NCBI GenBank assembly: GCA_003223515.1
Contig: QHVI01000018.1
Coordinates: 1-64,000 of the forward strand
Origin: Candidatus Angelobacter sp. Gp1-AA117
GTDB taxonomy: Bacteria; Acidobacteriota; Terriglobia; Terriglobales; Acidobacteriaceae
Reading direction: 5' to 3'
Length of the DNA stretch: 64,000 bases
The notes under the pieces are model-generated. The model saw nothing but the letters and a program-made list of their open reading frames with translations, had not been told where the DNA came from and did not search any database. Each line of letters begins with the position of its first letter. The first letter of the stretch is position 1. The position numbers were made by a program, and so were the translations under genes. Positions 55,695-64,000 of this stretch are shown in pieces.

Positions 55695-57413
55695 ATGTAT
55701 TCAACTAAAAGCGTGTGGAGCTTGGTTGCGGTGGTGGCGGTCGCACTGTTTGCCGTCAGCCTGCAGGCGGAAGATTTTCAGCTCCACGCCCAGGCGATTG
55801 TGGCTGATCTGGCCGCCCGCAATTTTGACAAGATAGCAGCGCAATTCGATGCCACCATGGCTGCGAGTGTGCCCCCTGCCAAGTTGGCAACCGCATGGGA
55901 CTCGGTGGTGGCTTCAGCCGGTCCCTACAAGTCCATTGCAGGGATGCGGCAACAAGAGCAGCAGACCTATCAAGTGGTGGTCGCAACCTGCCAGTTTGAG
56001 CGCGCCAGGTGGGACGTAAGAGTGGTAATGGACAGCAAAGGCAAGGTTGCAGGTCTGTTCATGGCTCCCACTCCGGTGGCAAGAGGCAATGCTAATCCCT
56101 CTGAGATTGATGGTGACTGGTTGGGCACAGTGGATCTGGGACCAATGAAGCTGCGCATGGTGCTGCATCTTCTCACTAGCGAAAGCGGTTTGCAGGCCAC
56201 CATGGACAGCCCTGACCAGAATGCGAACGGGATACCTGTAGATCAGATCATCCGCAGCGGCGACAACCTGAAGTTGGTAATGAAAAACCTGAAAGCGGAA
56301 CTCGAAGGGAAGTTCAGCGCCGACCGCACTACCTTCACCGGCACGTTGAACCAGGGGGCAAATTTCCCGGTGGTGCTCAAACGCATCAACGACAAAACGG
56401 AACTCGCGCCCAGACGCCGCCCGCAAGATCCAGTCAAGCCCTACCCTTACCGCGAAGAGGAAGTCCGGTACAAGAATCCATCGGCGGGCAACGACTTGGC
56501 AGCCACGTTCACCATTCCTATGGGCCAGGGGCCGTTCCCGGCCGTAATCCTGCTTACCGGTTCGGGCCCGCAAGACCGCGATGAAAGCCTGCTGGGCCAC
56601 AAGCCCTTTCTCGTGCTTTCCGATTACCTCACGCGCAGAGGCATTGCTGTGTTGCGCGCCGATGACCGCGGCGTGGGCAAATCCACCGGCGACTTCAACA
56701 CCGCCACTAGCGCCGACTTTGCCACCGATGCCGAGGCTGGAATCGCTTTTCTCAAGACACGGCCTGAAGTGGACCGGAAAAAAATTGGGCTGGTGGGTCA
56801 CAGCGAGGGTGGAATCATTGCGCCTATGGTGGCGGCGCGCAACCGTGATGTGGCTTTCATCGTACTGATGGCCGGTTCCGGCGTTCGCGGTGACCAGATT
56901 ATGGTTGCCCAGTCACAACTGATTTCTGAATCCAGTGGATTGGGGCACGAGCAGGCGGAGAAGAACGCGGCGAAAGAGGGCGAGATACTGGCGCTCGTCG
57001 TGCAGGAAAAGGACAATGCTGTGCTGGAGAAAAAAGTGCGCGAAAAGCTGGCGGGTGCTATGCCTGAGGCCGCTCTTGGAGCGGAAATACAGAAACTTAA
57101 CTCGCCATGGCTGCGGTATTTCATCAGCTACGACCCGGCCATGTCGCTCAGAAAAGTGCGCTGCCCGGTGCTGGCCCTGAATGGCAGCAAAGATATGCAA
57201 GTGCCTTCCCGGCAGAACCTGCCGACCATTCGCAAGGCGCTGGAAGAGGGCGGCAACAAAAACATTGAAGTTATCGAGTTTCCCGGACTGAACCATCTCT
57301 TCCAGACAGCCAATACCGGAGCGCCCAGCGAGTACGCGCAAATTGACGAAACTATCGCGCCCGTCGTTTTGGACAAAATAGCCGCATGGATAAGAAAAGT
57401 GACGAGCCGCTAA
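55695..57413 (+). CDS. Secreted alpha/beta hydrolase with DUF3887-like N-terminal domain
   Basis: 572 residues from ATG 55695, which has GGAGG 5 nt upstream; longer frames run back into the SdpI-like gene. A signal peptide (VWSLVAVVAVALFAVSLQAE) precedes a DUF3887-type domain (IVADLAARNFDKIAAQFDAT), a middle beta domain (GDWLGTVDLGPMKLRMVLHL) and an alpha/beta hydrolase: PAVILLTGSGPQDRDES, the nucleophile GHSEGG, and VLALNGSKDMQVP with the acid plus a late GLNHLF His. It probably cleaves an ester or peptide in the periplasm. 37 bp after the SdpI-like gene, so perhaps in the same operon. Confidence 0.85.
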   Translation: MYSTKSVWSLVAVVAVALFAVSLQAEDFQLHAQAIVADLAARNFDKIAAQFDATMAASVPPAKLATAWDSVVASAGPYKSIAGMRQQEQQTYQVVVATCQFERARWDVRVVMDSKGKVAGLFMAPTPVARGNANPSEIDGDWLGTVDLGPMKLRMVLHLLTSESGLQATMDSPDQNANGIPVDQIIRSGDNLKLVMKNLKAELEGKFSADRTTFTGTLNQGANFPVVLKRINDKTELAPRRRPQDPVKPYPYREEEVRYKNPSAGNDLAATFTIPMGQGPFPAVILLTGSGPQDRDESLLGHKPFLVLSDYLTRRGIAVLRADDRGVGKSTGDFNTATSADFATDAEAGIAFLKTRPEVDRKKIGLVGHSEGGIIAPMVAARNRDVAFIVLMAGSGVRGDQIMVAQSQLISESSGLGHEQAEKNAAKEGEILALVVQEKDNAVLEKKVREKLAGAMPEAALGAEIQKLNSPWLRYFISYDPAMSLRKVRCPVLALNGSKDMQVPSRQNLPTIRKALEEGGNKNIEVIEFPGLNHLFQTANTGAPSEYAQIDETIAPVVLDKIAAWIRKVTSR

Positions 57414-57689
57414 ACTAGGATCTCGCGGGCCGGAATCAACATCAGCAACAATTCCTTTTAATCCAATAACTTAGGTCAATCTGAGGCCATCCGTTTAATG
57501 CTGGTGTGCGCCGCTAAACCCATGTTTCCTGCCATTTAGAGAATCCTGCTTAGTCCTTGAGGGGCCGGGGCATAAGATACCCTTGAATTACTATCCCGTT
57601 AAAAATCTTTGTGATAGCTATATTGAACAGCGAGTTCAACCACCAAGATGACCGCCATTGCGGCGCTCAACAAGGAGAAACGCACATAC

Positions 57690-59801
57690 ATGCATAAGCC
57701 CGTAAAGTATGCTGAAAAAGTTTTGACGACTGCCGCCAGCGGCGCCTGGGCTGTTTTTGACCGCCTGAACCGGATTAAACCCAACCCTTCATTTACGCCG
57801 AAATGGTCTGAAAAGCCTCTTTTGAAATCCTGGGAAAAGACCAAGCCTCCACTCGGCTGGCCGCGCAGTACCGACTCTCTTTGTCCTAAGTGCGTCCCTG
57901 AAATCCGGCAACAGATCGTCGACGGCAAGCTTCCGCATCAAGTTCTGCTGAACGAAAAAGTGGGCGAGATCAAGGCCCAGATCATCGAGCGCGACGGCCA
58001 AATCCTGATGGTGAAAGACTGTCCCATCCATGGCCACTTTGAAGACGTAATGGCCGTAGACGTGGAATTCTTCAAGCATCTCGAAGAGGTCTTCCCCGGA
58101 CGCGACATCCGCGCCCATAACGATGAAAAGCTGCACAACCATGGCACCAGCACGGTAAAGCACGGACGCGGCACAGTCCTGACCATCGACCTGACCAACC
58201 GCTGCAACATGATGTGCGACCCGTGTTTCATGGATGCCAACCAGGTTGGTTTCGTTCATGAGCTTCAGTGGGAAGAGATCAAGACGCTGCTCGACAACGC
58301 CATCTCCATCAAGCCGCGCCGCCAGATGTCAGTACAGTTCTCCGGTGGAGAGCCCACGCTCTCGCCGTACTTCCTTGATGCAGTGCGTTACGCCCGCCAG
58401 GTTGGTTACAACTCGGTGCAGGCGGCCACCAACGGAATCGAGTTCGCCAAGTCTCCGGAGTTCTGCCGCCAGGCCGCTGAAGCCGGTCTGCGCTTTGCTT
58501 ATCTGCAGTTTGACGGCATCGGCAACGCCGCCAACGCGCACCGGCAGGTCGGCAACCTGTTTGACGTGAAGCTCAAGGCCATCAACAACCTGCACAATGC
58601 CGGCGTGGACATCGTCCCGGTCACCACCATCGTGAACGGCATCAACAACGAGCAGGTAGGCCGCATCATCCAGTTTGCTCTCGACAATCCCAGGATCATC
58701 AGCTTCCTCAGCTTCCAGCCAGTTTCGTTTACCGGACGCGACGAGGAAATCACCGACGAGCGCCGCAAGGCCCAGCGTTACACCCTGAGCCATCTGGCGC
58801 ATGATGTAAAGAACCAGACCGGCCTGGGCGAGCCCGCGCGTGACTGGTTCCCGATCTCGTTTATGTCCACCTTCTCTGACTGGGCCGACCTGGTGCATGG
58901 CCCGGGCGCCGAATGGGGACAGGCAAGCTGCGGATGCCACCCGAACTGCGGCGTAGGCATGGCCGTGATGATTGACAAGGAAACCAAGGAAGCCGTTCCC
59001 GTAACCGCCTTCCTGAATGGTGACCGCCTGGCCAAAGACATCGCCAAAGTGAACGATGCCGCCCGCGGACGCTTCCTTTCCATCGTCGGCATGGCGCTGG
59101 CGGTGATGCGCAACTACAATCCGTTCACTGCGCCCAAACATTTCAAATTGATTGACCTGCTCAAGAAGTTCGACAAGACCTTTGGCGCGACCCCCAATGC
59201 CGACAAGAAGTATGGGTCAGTTTCCGGCGAGCGCAGCCTGGAAGACATTGAGCGCCGCCGCAAAGACCGCTGGAACTTCCTGTTCATCGCCGGAATGTGG
59301 TTCCAGGATTTGTACAACTACGACTTCCGCCGCACCGAGCAGTGCATCATTCCTTACGCCACGCAGGAAGGCGAGATCAGCTTCTGCGCCTATAACACCG
59401 GCGTGGGCTGGCGCAACATCATCGAGAAGATGCATATGACCGCCACCCTCACCAAATGGTACGAGGAGCATGGCCGTCACGAGATCTTTGCCGGTGGCAA
59501 GAAAGTGGGAATGGCGGACAGCAACCACAAACTGCTCGTGAATGAAGACCATGCTCATGCCGGACGCAACACTACTCTCGACGAGCTGGGCATCGCCAAG
59601 ACCGCGCGTGAAGAGAAGCTGCGCGCCCGCGATGAAAAGCTGAAGAAGACCGCCGAGGATGCGCGCATGGAGAAACTCTACCGCGAGCACATCCTGAAAG
59701 AGCCCCAGCCGGAAGGTGGCTTCGTTCCGCTGACCGCCATTGCTCCTTCTGCTCCGAAAGCCGAGGCTGAAAAGGCGAAAGAAGAAGTATTCGGCGACTA
59801 G
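57690..59801 (+). CDS. Radical SAM enzyme resembling tetraether/membrane-spanning-lipid synthases (Tes-like)
   Basis: 703 residues from ATG 57690 (AAGGAG upstream, 12 nt away); ATG 57648 is the alternative. The N-terminal zinc-type Cys set is LCPKC (65, 68) and KDCPIHG (111). The radical SAM cluster is RCNMMCDPC at 171-179 (CX3CX2C), followed by GGEP at 219-222. More Cys lie at SCGCHPNC (414-420) and in CIIPYATQEGEISFC, the likely site of extra clusters. Wording around CPIHGHFED and QPVSFTGR matches, from memory, archaeal Tes, which joins two lipid tails to make membrane-spanning tetraethers. A strong terminator follows; single-gene unit. Confidence 0.7.
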   Translation: MHKPVKYAEKVLTTAASGAWAVFDRLNRIKPNPSFTPKWSEKPLLKSWEKTKPPLGWPRSTDSLCPKCVPEIRQQIVDGKLPHQVLLNEKVGEIKAQIIERDGQILMVKDCPIHGHFEDVMAVDVEFFKHLEEVFPGRDIRAHNDEKLHNHGTSTVKHGRGTVLTIDLTNRCNMMCDPCFMDANQVGFVHELQWEEIKTLLDNAISIKPRRQMSVQFSGGEPTLSPYFLDAVRYARQVGYNSVQAATNGIEFAKSPEFCRQAAEAGLRFAYLQFDGIGNAANAHRQVGNLFDVKLKAINNLHNAGVDIVPVTTIVNGINNEQVGRIIQFALDNPRIISFLSFQPVSFTGRDEEITDERRKAQRYTLSHLAHDVKNQTGLGEPARDWFPISFMSTFSDWADLVHGPGAEWGQASCGCHPNCGVGMAVMIDKETKEAVPVTAFLNGDRLAKDIAKVNDAARGRFLSIVGMALAVMRNYNPFTAPKHFKLIDLLKKFDKTFGATPNADKKYGSVSGERSLEDIERRRKDRWNFLFIAGMWFQDLYNYDFRRTEQCIIPYATQEGEISFCAYNTGVGWRNIIEKMHMTATLTKWYEEHGRHEIFAGGKKVGMADSNHKLLVNEDHAHAGRNTTLDELGIAKTAREEKLRARDEKLKKTAEDARMEKLYREHILKEPQPEGGFVPLTAIAPSAPKAEAEKAKEEVFGD

Positions 59802-59822
59802 CTTGAATGCCTGTATAAGCTC

Positions 59823-59855
59823 AAAAGGACGCAACATTGCAGGTTGCGTCCTTTT
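59823..59855 (+). terminator. Rho-independent terminator of the radical SAM gene
   Basis: A 13-bp perfect stem AAAAGGACGCAAC/GTTGCGTCCTTTT with a 7-nt loop, followed by GACTTTTT. Confidence 0.95.
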
Positions 59856-59860
59856 GACTT

Positions 59861-59945
59861 TTTAGCCGCTGATAAACGCAGATTACGCTGAAAAATCAAA
59901 ACCTCAACACAGATGACACTGATTTCACAGATGGCCACAGATAGA
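59861..59945 (+). repeat. Dispersed ACGC/CACAGA-type repeat
   Basis: TTTAGCCGCTGATAAACGCA, then GATTACGCTG, then CACAGATGACACTGATTTCA and CAGATGGCCACAGAT: short units with 8-10 nt spacing. Its right end overlaps the start of the lipoprotein gene. Confidence 0.5.
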
Positions 59946-60419
59946 TTTCGGAGGAGTCACTGGAAGAGATTCGTATTTCGTGGAATTCTTCTGCTGGTAC
60001 TTGCGTGCTTCAGCATGGCTTCAACCGGCTGCACTCTGTGGAAAGACCCCGGCAAGCCCAATTGGAATAACTCTCCCGCCGCCGAGCATCATGAGCGCTC
60101 GATATGGCAGGCCATTCGCGAAAAAAACTGGAAAGACGTGGAGCATCATCTGGCTTCCATGTTTGTCGGCGTCGACACGGAAGGAAAGAAGTTTGATCGT
60201 GAGGCATGGGTGGCGCACTGGAAGAATGTGCAGATTCGCGACCTCTCCATAGGAGAGATTTCCGTGCAGCCCAATGGCGCGGATATGGTCATCACCTATG
60301 AATTGCGCCTGGATGCCGATTCACTCACCGGGAAGACGTTTCGCGTGGTTTCAGTCTGGCAGGAAGTGAAAAAAGGCTGGATACTGACCGCGCAATCCCT
60401 CACGCCGGTCGCCCAGTGA
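59931..60419 (+). CDS. Lipoprotein with SnoaL/DUF4440-like fold
   Basis: 162 residues from ATG 59931; an ATG at 59913 lies in the repeat. A basic N-region and hydrophobic helix lead to a lipobox STGC, so it is anchored to the membrane by a lipidated Cys. The mature part has SIWQAIREKNWKDVEHHLAS and MVITYELRLDADSLTG, the pattern of the NTF2/SnoaL-like fold used for small-ligand binding. The ribosome site is not clear because the start is embedded in repeat sequence, so the true start may differ. Function unknown. Confidence 0.65.
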   Translation: MATDRFRRSHWKRFVFRGILLLVLACFSMASTGCTLWKDPGKPNWNNSPAAEHHERSIWQAIREKNWKDVEHHLASMFVGVDTEGKKFDREAWVAHWKNVQIRDLSIGEISVQPNGADMVITYELRLDADSLTGKTFRVVSVWQEVKKGWILTAQSLTPVAQ

Positions 60420-60428
60420 CCAATCCGT

Positions 60429-60468
60429 CTTAACCGCAAAGGACGCTAAGTGCGCAACGGTAGCAAGA
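60429..60468 (+). repeat. Three-unit 9-nt dispersed repeat
   Basis: CTTAACC followed by CGCAAAGGA, CGCTAAGTG and CGCAACGGT, between the lipoprotein and acyl-CoA dehydrogenase genes. Confidence 0.65.
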
Positions 60469-60476
60469 CAACAGGA

Positions 60477-62126
60477 TTAGATTTCAGATGCAAGAATTGA
60501 CTTCACATCGATCGAAGCTGGTAGCGTTCCAAACGTGTATCCATGATCTCCATTGAAGCGCGACTCCAGGAACGCTTCGGCGACTGCCGGGCTGCTGTGG
60601 CGGATCACTAGAGACGCCTGCAGAGCCAATGCCAGCTTCTCCGCTAAACGTCTGGCCTGGGCTTCAGAATCCTGGGCACTGGCAAGCTGTTCTTCTATAT
60701 CTATTAAAAACGCGTCCAGCCTCTTATCCAGGTGGCTTGCAGCTTTGATTTCATGGCGCAACGCTTCCGCCGAGTCCGGCTCTTTGGCAAGCGCCCGCAG
60801 AATATCAAGGCAGATCACGTTGCCGGAGCCTTCCCAGATGGAATAAAGCGGAGCCTCACGATACAGACGCGGCATGGGTGATTCTTCCACATAGCCGTTG
60901 CCGCCGTGGCATTCGAGTGCTTCACCCACATGCATGGGAGCACGTTTGCACAGCCAGTACTTGGCAATGGCGGTAGCAATGCGGCCAAAGGCGCGCTCAT
61001 GGGAATGTGATTCACGCGCATCAAAAGAACTGGCCAGGCGCATGATAAGCAAGGTTGCCGCCTCGGATTCAATCAGAAGATCGGCCAGCACGTTGCGCAT
61101 CAGCGGCTGTTCCATCAGCAGCTTGCCGAAGGCTTTGCGGTGCCGGGCGTGATGCAGCGCCTGCACTGTGCCCTGCCTCATTATGGCGGTAGCGGCAATG
61201 GCGCAATCCAGGCGCGTGTGGTGGACCATCTCGATGATGGTGCTGACCCCCCGTCCCTCTTCGCCCACAAGGTGCGCCCACGCGCCTGCAAATTCCACCT
61301 CGCTCGACGCGTTGGAGCGGTTGCCCATCTTGTCTTTCAGGCGCTGGATGTAAAAGCTGTTCCGTTCGCCTGTGGGAGTCCAGCGCGGCAGCAAAAAGCA
61401 AGATAAGCCTTTGGACGCCTGCGCGAGTATCAGGAAGGCATCGCACATAGGCGCGGAGCAAAACCATTTGTGTCCGGTGACCAGGTATTCGTGGGAATTG
61501 CCGATGCGCTCTGCCCGCGTAGTATTGGCCCGCACGTCAGAGCCGCCCTGCTTCTCCGTCATGCCCATGCCCAGCAGCGCGCCGGATTTTCCTGAAGCTG
61601 GCCGGAACTGTGGGTCATAAATTGAAGATAGGATTTTCGGCTCCCATTCACGGGCCAGGTCAGGCTCTTTGCGCAGGGCCGCGAAGCCGGAGAAGGTCAT
61701 GGAGATGGGGCAGGTATGGCCAAGTTCGTTCTGGGCGGTAAGCATCATGAGCGCTGCCCGGGCTGCATGTGCGCCTGATCGTTTTTCACTCCATGGCAGA
61801 CTGTGAACTTGATGCGCCACCGAAGTTTGCATCAGGCGATGCCAGGCGGGATGGAAGAGGACCTCATCACGGCGGTTGCCGTAGGGATCATGCGTGTGCA
61901 GGACGGGCTTGTTTTCGTTGGCTTCAAAGCCCCAGCGCTGGGCTTCTTCTGTGCCCAGTAACTGGCCGAGTTCGGTGATCTGAGCATGAGCCCATCCGGC
62001 CCCGGCGCGTTCTACTGCCTGGACCAGCGTGCGGTCGGTAGAGAACAGGTTATAGCCCGTGAGCGGCGGCGCCTGGTTGAAGACCTCATGGGTCTGGTCG
62101 TTCGCGCCTCTCGCTGGAGAGTTCAT
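60477..62126 (-). CDS. aidB: Acyl-CoA dehydrogenase, AidB type
   Basis: 549 residues, the usual AidB length. It has PPLTGYNLFSTDRTLVQAV at the start, MGMTEKQGGSDVRANTT (flavin-binding), GHKWFCSAPMCDAFLIL, the acyl-CoA dehydrogenase IKDKMG-like segment, and ECHGGNGYVEESPMPRLYRE with the FAD-contact region. In E. coli AidB is part of the adaptive response to alkylation and binds DNA as well as flavin. Function here is inferred from family. Downstream in reading direction lies only a repeat; the M28 peptidase gene is upstream of it (46 bp), and could be co-transcribed. Confidence 0.85.
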   Translation of the reverse strand: MNSPARGANDQTHEVFNQAPPLTGYNLFSTDRTLVQAVERAGAGWAHAQITELGQLLGTEEAQRWGFEANENKPVLHTHDPYGNRRDEVLFHPAWHRLMQTSVAHQVHSLPWSEKRSGAHAARAALMMLTAQNELGHTCPISMTFSGFAALRKEPDLAREWEPKILSSIYDPQFRPASGKSGALLGMGMTEKQGGSDVRANTTRAERIGNSHEYLVTGHKWFCSAPMCDAFLILAQASKGLSCFLLPRWTPTGERNSFYIQRLKDKMGNRSNASSEVEFAGAWAHLVGEEGRGVSTIIEMVHHTRLDCAIAATAIMRQGTVQALHHARHRKAFGKLLMEQPLMRNVLADLLIESEAATLLIMRLASSFDARESHSHERAFGRIATAIAKYWLCKRAPMHVGEALECHGGNGYVEESPMPRLYREAPLYSIWEGSGNVICLDILRALAKEPDSAEALRHEIKAASHLDKRLDAFLIDIEEQLASAQDSEAQARRLAEKLALALQASLVIRHSSPAVAEAFLESRFNGDHGYTFGTLPASIDVKSILASEI

Positions 62127-62139
62127 GATGAATGCCTAC

Positions 62140-62170
62140 CTTTGCGCCCTTAGCGTCCTTTGCGGTGAAC
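62140..62170 (-). repeat. Three-unit 9-nt dispersed repeat
   Basis: On the minus strand TTCACC followed by CGCAAAGGA, CGCTAAGGG and CGCAAAGGT; the best-conserved copy. Between the M28 peptidase and aidB genes. Confidence 0.7.
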
Positions 62171-62172
62171 AA

Positions 62173-63837
62173 CTAGTGCGCTGAATGTTTTCTGGCTTTT
62201 TCGAACTCATCTCCAGCCTGCCAGCCTGCCAGTTTGGGGCTGTTGGCCACTTCCCAGCCCAGCGCAAAGCCGAATTTGGCCAGCTTGGCGTCAGCAGTAA
62301 AGTCCATGTCTTCCTTGTATTCGTCTGAAGGCTGATGGTAACGATGGGCTACATAGTCCTCTTCTTTTTGCTGGCCCCAGGCGAGATCGTGTCCTTTGAA
62401 GAGATTGCCTTCATTCACGCTAAAGGCCGGCACTCCTACACGGGCCATGCTGAAATGATCGGAGCGGTAATAATGGCCTGCTCCGGGATTCGAGTCAGGC
62501 TGGATGCTCATCTCGAACTCTTTCGCTTCTTTCTCTACCAGCGAATAGATTGAGGTCCGTTCCGCGCCGGTCACCACGAGCTGCTGCGGCTCACCATAAG
62601 GCTGAATGTCGTCATAGTTCAGGTCAAGAGAGATCTTGCGGGCCGGAACAGGAGGATGCTCGCCCAGGTAGCGCGAGCCAAGCAGGCCTTGCTCCTCCGC
62701 AGTCACGGCGGCAAAGAAAATGCTGCGTTTCGGTTTCTTTTTGTTGTCCACAAATGCGCGCGCGAGCTCCAGCAGGATGCCGCATCCGGTAGCGTTGTCT
62801 GCTGCGCCATTGTAGATGTGGTCGCCCGGTTCATCGGGATGAATTCCCAGATGATCATAGTGCGCGGTGTAGAACACAGCCTGGCTCTTCAGGCTGGAAT
62901 CGGAGCCGGTTACTTTGCCCACCACGTTGCGTGACGAGAATGGGCGCACGTGGCTCACTACGGTTTCTTTTACGGTGATCGGAAGCTCTACAGGTTTGAA
63001 GTCGCGTGAGGTGGCGTCTTTCATCATGGAATCAAGGTCTTTGCCCGCTGCCTGGGCAAGCTTCTGGGCCACGGCCAACTGGATCCAGCCTTCAGACTTC
63101 AGCTTTGGATCTTTTTCTTCCTGGAGAAACGAGCTTTCACCGCCCCAGGAGTTGCGCACCACATCCCAGCCGTAGCTGGCCATCTCGGTTTTATGAATGA
63201 GGATTGCTCCGATTGCGCCCCGGCGGGCCGCTTCTTCATATTTATAAGTCCAGCGTCCATAATAGGTGAGCGCTTTGCCTTTGAAGAAGTTAGGATCATC
63301 GGATGGCGGTTCGTTCACCAGTATGAGCAGCACTTTGCCTTTCAGGTCGGCGCCCTTGTAGTCATCCCACTTATATTCTGGAGCGCTGATGCCATAACCG
63401 ACAAACACCAGCGGCGCATCAATCATGGAGTTCTGCGAGTGGGTTGCGTCTGTGACGACATAGTCATCGCCAAATTTCAACGCGATCGGCGCGCCCGACT
63501 TGGGGACGAATGAGAGTTGCGTATTCTTCTGATCAGTGGTGATGCCGTAGAACTTCAGGTTCTGGAAGAAGGTGCCGTTGTCCCCGGCAGGCTGCAGTCC
63601 ATAAGACTTGAACTGCTGGGCGATCCAGTCAGCAGCCTTGTCGCCGCCCTTCTGGCCGGTGCCCCGCCCTTCAAGAGCATCATCAGCCAGGTACTTGACC
63701 GTGGCGCGAATCTTTTCGGAATCAATGGAATTCAACGCCTGCTGGGCAGACGCAGGCAGATCCGTATGTGAAGTGGTTTGCGTCTGCGCAAACAGCGAAC
63801 CGACAACAAGGCCCATTACGGCAAGATATGTCCTCAT
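62173..63837 (-). CDS. Secreted M28-family metallopeptidase with PA domain
   Basis: 554 residues from ATG 63837 (GGAG 4 nt upstream); GTG 63846 is a less likely start. A signal peptide (YLAVMGLVVGSLFAQ) is followed by KYLADDALEGRGTGQKGG, a PA-type insert (VFVGYGISAPEYKWDDYKG, AIGAILIHKTEMASYG), and the M28 catalytic part: TAHYDHLGI (zinc His), YNGAADNATG (zinc Asp), FAAVTAEEQGLLGSRYL (the Glu pair), and YRSDHFSMARVGVPAFS with the last zinc His. It is an aminopeptidase-type enzyme of the periplasm or outside. No catalytic residue seems lost. Confidence 0.92.
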   Translation of the reverse strand: MRTYLAVMGLVVGSLFAQTQTTSHTDLPASAQQALNSIDSEKIRATVKYLADDALEGRGTGQKGGDKAADWIAQQFKSYGLQPAGDNGTFFQNLKFYGITTDQKNTQLSFVPKSGAPIALKFGDDYVVTDATHSQNSMIDAPLVFVGYGISAPEYKWDDYKGADLKGKVLLILVNEPPSDDPNFFKGKALTYYGRWTYKYEEAARRGAIGAILIHKTEMASYGWDVVRNSWGGESSFLQEEKDPKLKSEGWIQLAVAQKLAQAAGKDLDSMMKDATSRDFKPVELPITVKETVVSHVRPFSSRNVVGKVTGSDSSLKSQAVFYTAHYDHLGIHPDEPGDHIYNGAADNATGCGILLELARAFVDNKKKPKRSIFFAAVTAEEQGLLGSRYLGEHPPVPARKISLDLNYDDIQPYGEPQQLVVTGAERTSIYSLVEKEAKEFEMSIQPDSNPGAGHYYRSDHFSMARVGVPAFSVNEGNLFKGHDLAWGQQKEEDYVAHRYHQPSDEYKEDMDFTADAKLAKFGFALGWEVANSPKLAGWQAGDEFEKARKHSAH

Positions 63838-63910
63838 AAGCTCCACCGAAGTTCAGAATTTTTGATCTATTGCGTTCCATCCGCTGACCGCGGACTTAAT
63901 TCTTTGACTC

Positions 63911-64000
63911 TCAACCAGGTTTGAAATCGGCAACCTTGTCACCTGGCGTGAATATCTGCGCGGGCGCTTTGCCGCTCGCCTTCGCCAATCGGCGGTTCAA
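63911..64000 (-). CDS. 3' end of a gene continuing beyond the window
   Basis: The minus-strand frame runs from the right edge to TGA at 63911-63913 and gives only 29 residues ending FTPGDKVADFKPG. Too short to identify. It is upstream of the M28 peptidase on the same strand, with a 73-bp gap. Confidence 0.5.
   Translation of the reverse strand: MNRRLAKASGKAPAQIFTPGDKVADFKPG

Noticed and set aside
55914-56801. 295-codon minus-strand open frame inside the hydrolase gene
   Set aside because: Antisense to the catalytic GHSEGG region; no recognisable protein.

Overview
The window looks like chromosomal DNA from a soil acidobacterium (class Terriglobia, Koribacter/Sulfotelmatobacter-like). This is inferred from gene types: OmpR-type winged helix fused to TPR or WD40-like repeats behind a membrane anchor, a TonB receptor with a carboxypeptidase-regulatory-like plug, Gly-rich secreted proteins, a GH57/DUF3536 protein and a hopanoid-type glucosyltransferase. 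Most of the window is moderately GC-rich (58% in one sampled line), but two stretches (37.2-41.9 kb and 46.3-47.3 kb) are clearly AT-richer (32-45% in sampled lines).

Layout. 1-5.1 kb: two secreted proteins on the minus strand, the outer one running off the left edge, then a winged-helix/TPR regulator with a secreted partner. 5.5-8.6 kb: an OppF-type ATPase, an isolated 3' piece of hypF, and a secreted TPR protein. 8.7-13.2 kb: a minus-strand methionine operon (metB, aspartokinase-homoserine dehydrogenase fusion without room for ACT domains, metC-like) with overlapping genes. It is preceded by a strong promoter and a leader with a Met-rich 26-codon ORF and two mutually exclusive RNA structures. 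13.4-15.8 kb: secreted proteins. 16.2-23.1 kb: a 6.8-kb interval bracketed by a 27-bp duplication of the 3' end of tRNA-Ser(UGA), holding a decayed IS4-type element, a winged-helix/WD40-like regulator, a collagen-like secreted protein and a broken DUF433/PIN-like toxin-antitoxin pair. 23-30.6 kb: HAD phosphatase, small basic protein, clpB, hsp20 (with a cluster of perfect hairpins between them), a membrane protein and a TonB-dependent receptor. 30.8-37.2 kb: aldehyde dehydrogenase, GH57 protein and two short-chain dehydrogenases.

37.2-41.6 kb: the strongest candidate for an undescribed system. It is a tight three-gene minus-strand cassette of a TIR-domain P-loop ATPase, a protein of unknown family and an SPPY-type DNA methyltransferase. 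41.9-46.2 kb: a YdiJ-type FAD/Fe-S dehydrogenase coupled to an enolase-superfamily enzyme. 46.3-47.3 kb: a SIR2-like gene broken by one missing base. 47.4-54.6 kb: GT39 and HpnI-type glycosyltransferases, a CsgG-like protein, the RNase P RNA gene, and dciA-like/gatC/gatA. 54.6-57.4 kb: an SdpR/SdpI-like pair plus an alpha/beta hydrolase behind a palindromic operator. 57.7-64 kb: a radical SAM enzyme resembling tetraether/membrane-spanning-lipid synthases, a lipoprotein, an AidB-type acyl-CoA dehydrogenase, an M28 peptidase and the 3' end of one more gene.

Two dispersed repeat families run through the window. One is a hairpin-forming element that reads MERGRPRPR-stop in one frame (four copies, one inside the aspartokinase-homoserine dehydrogenase coding sequence). 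The other is a 27-nt element built of three 9-nt units (about seven clear copies, all intergenic). All functional assignments come from reading motifs by eye; no database search was run.
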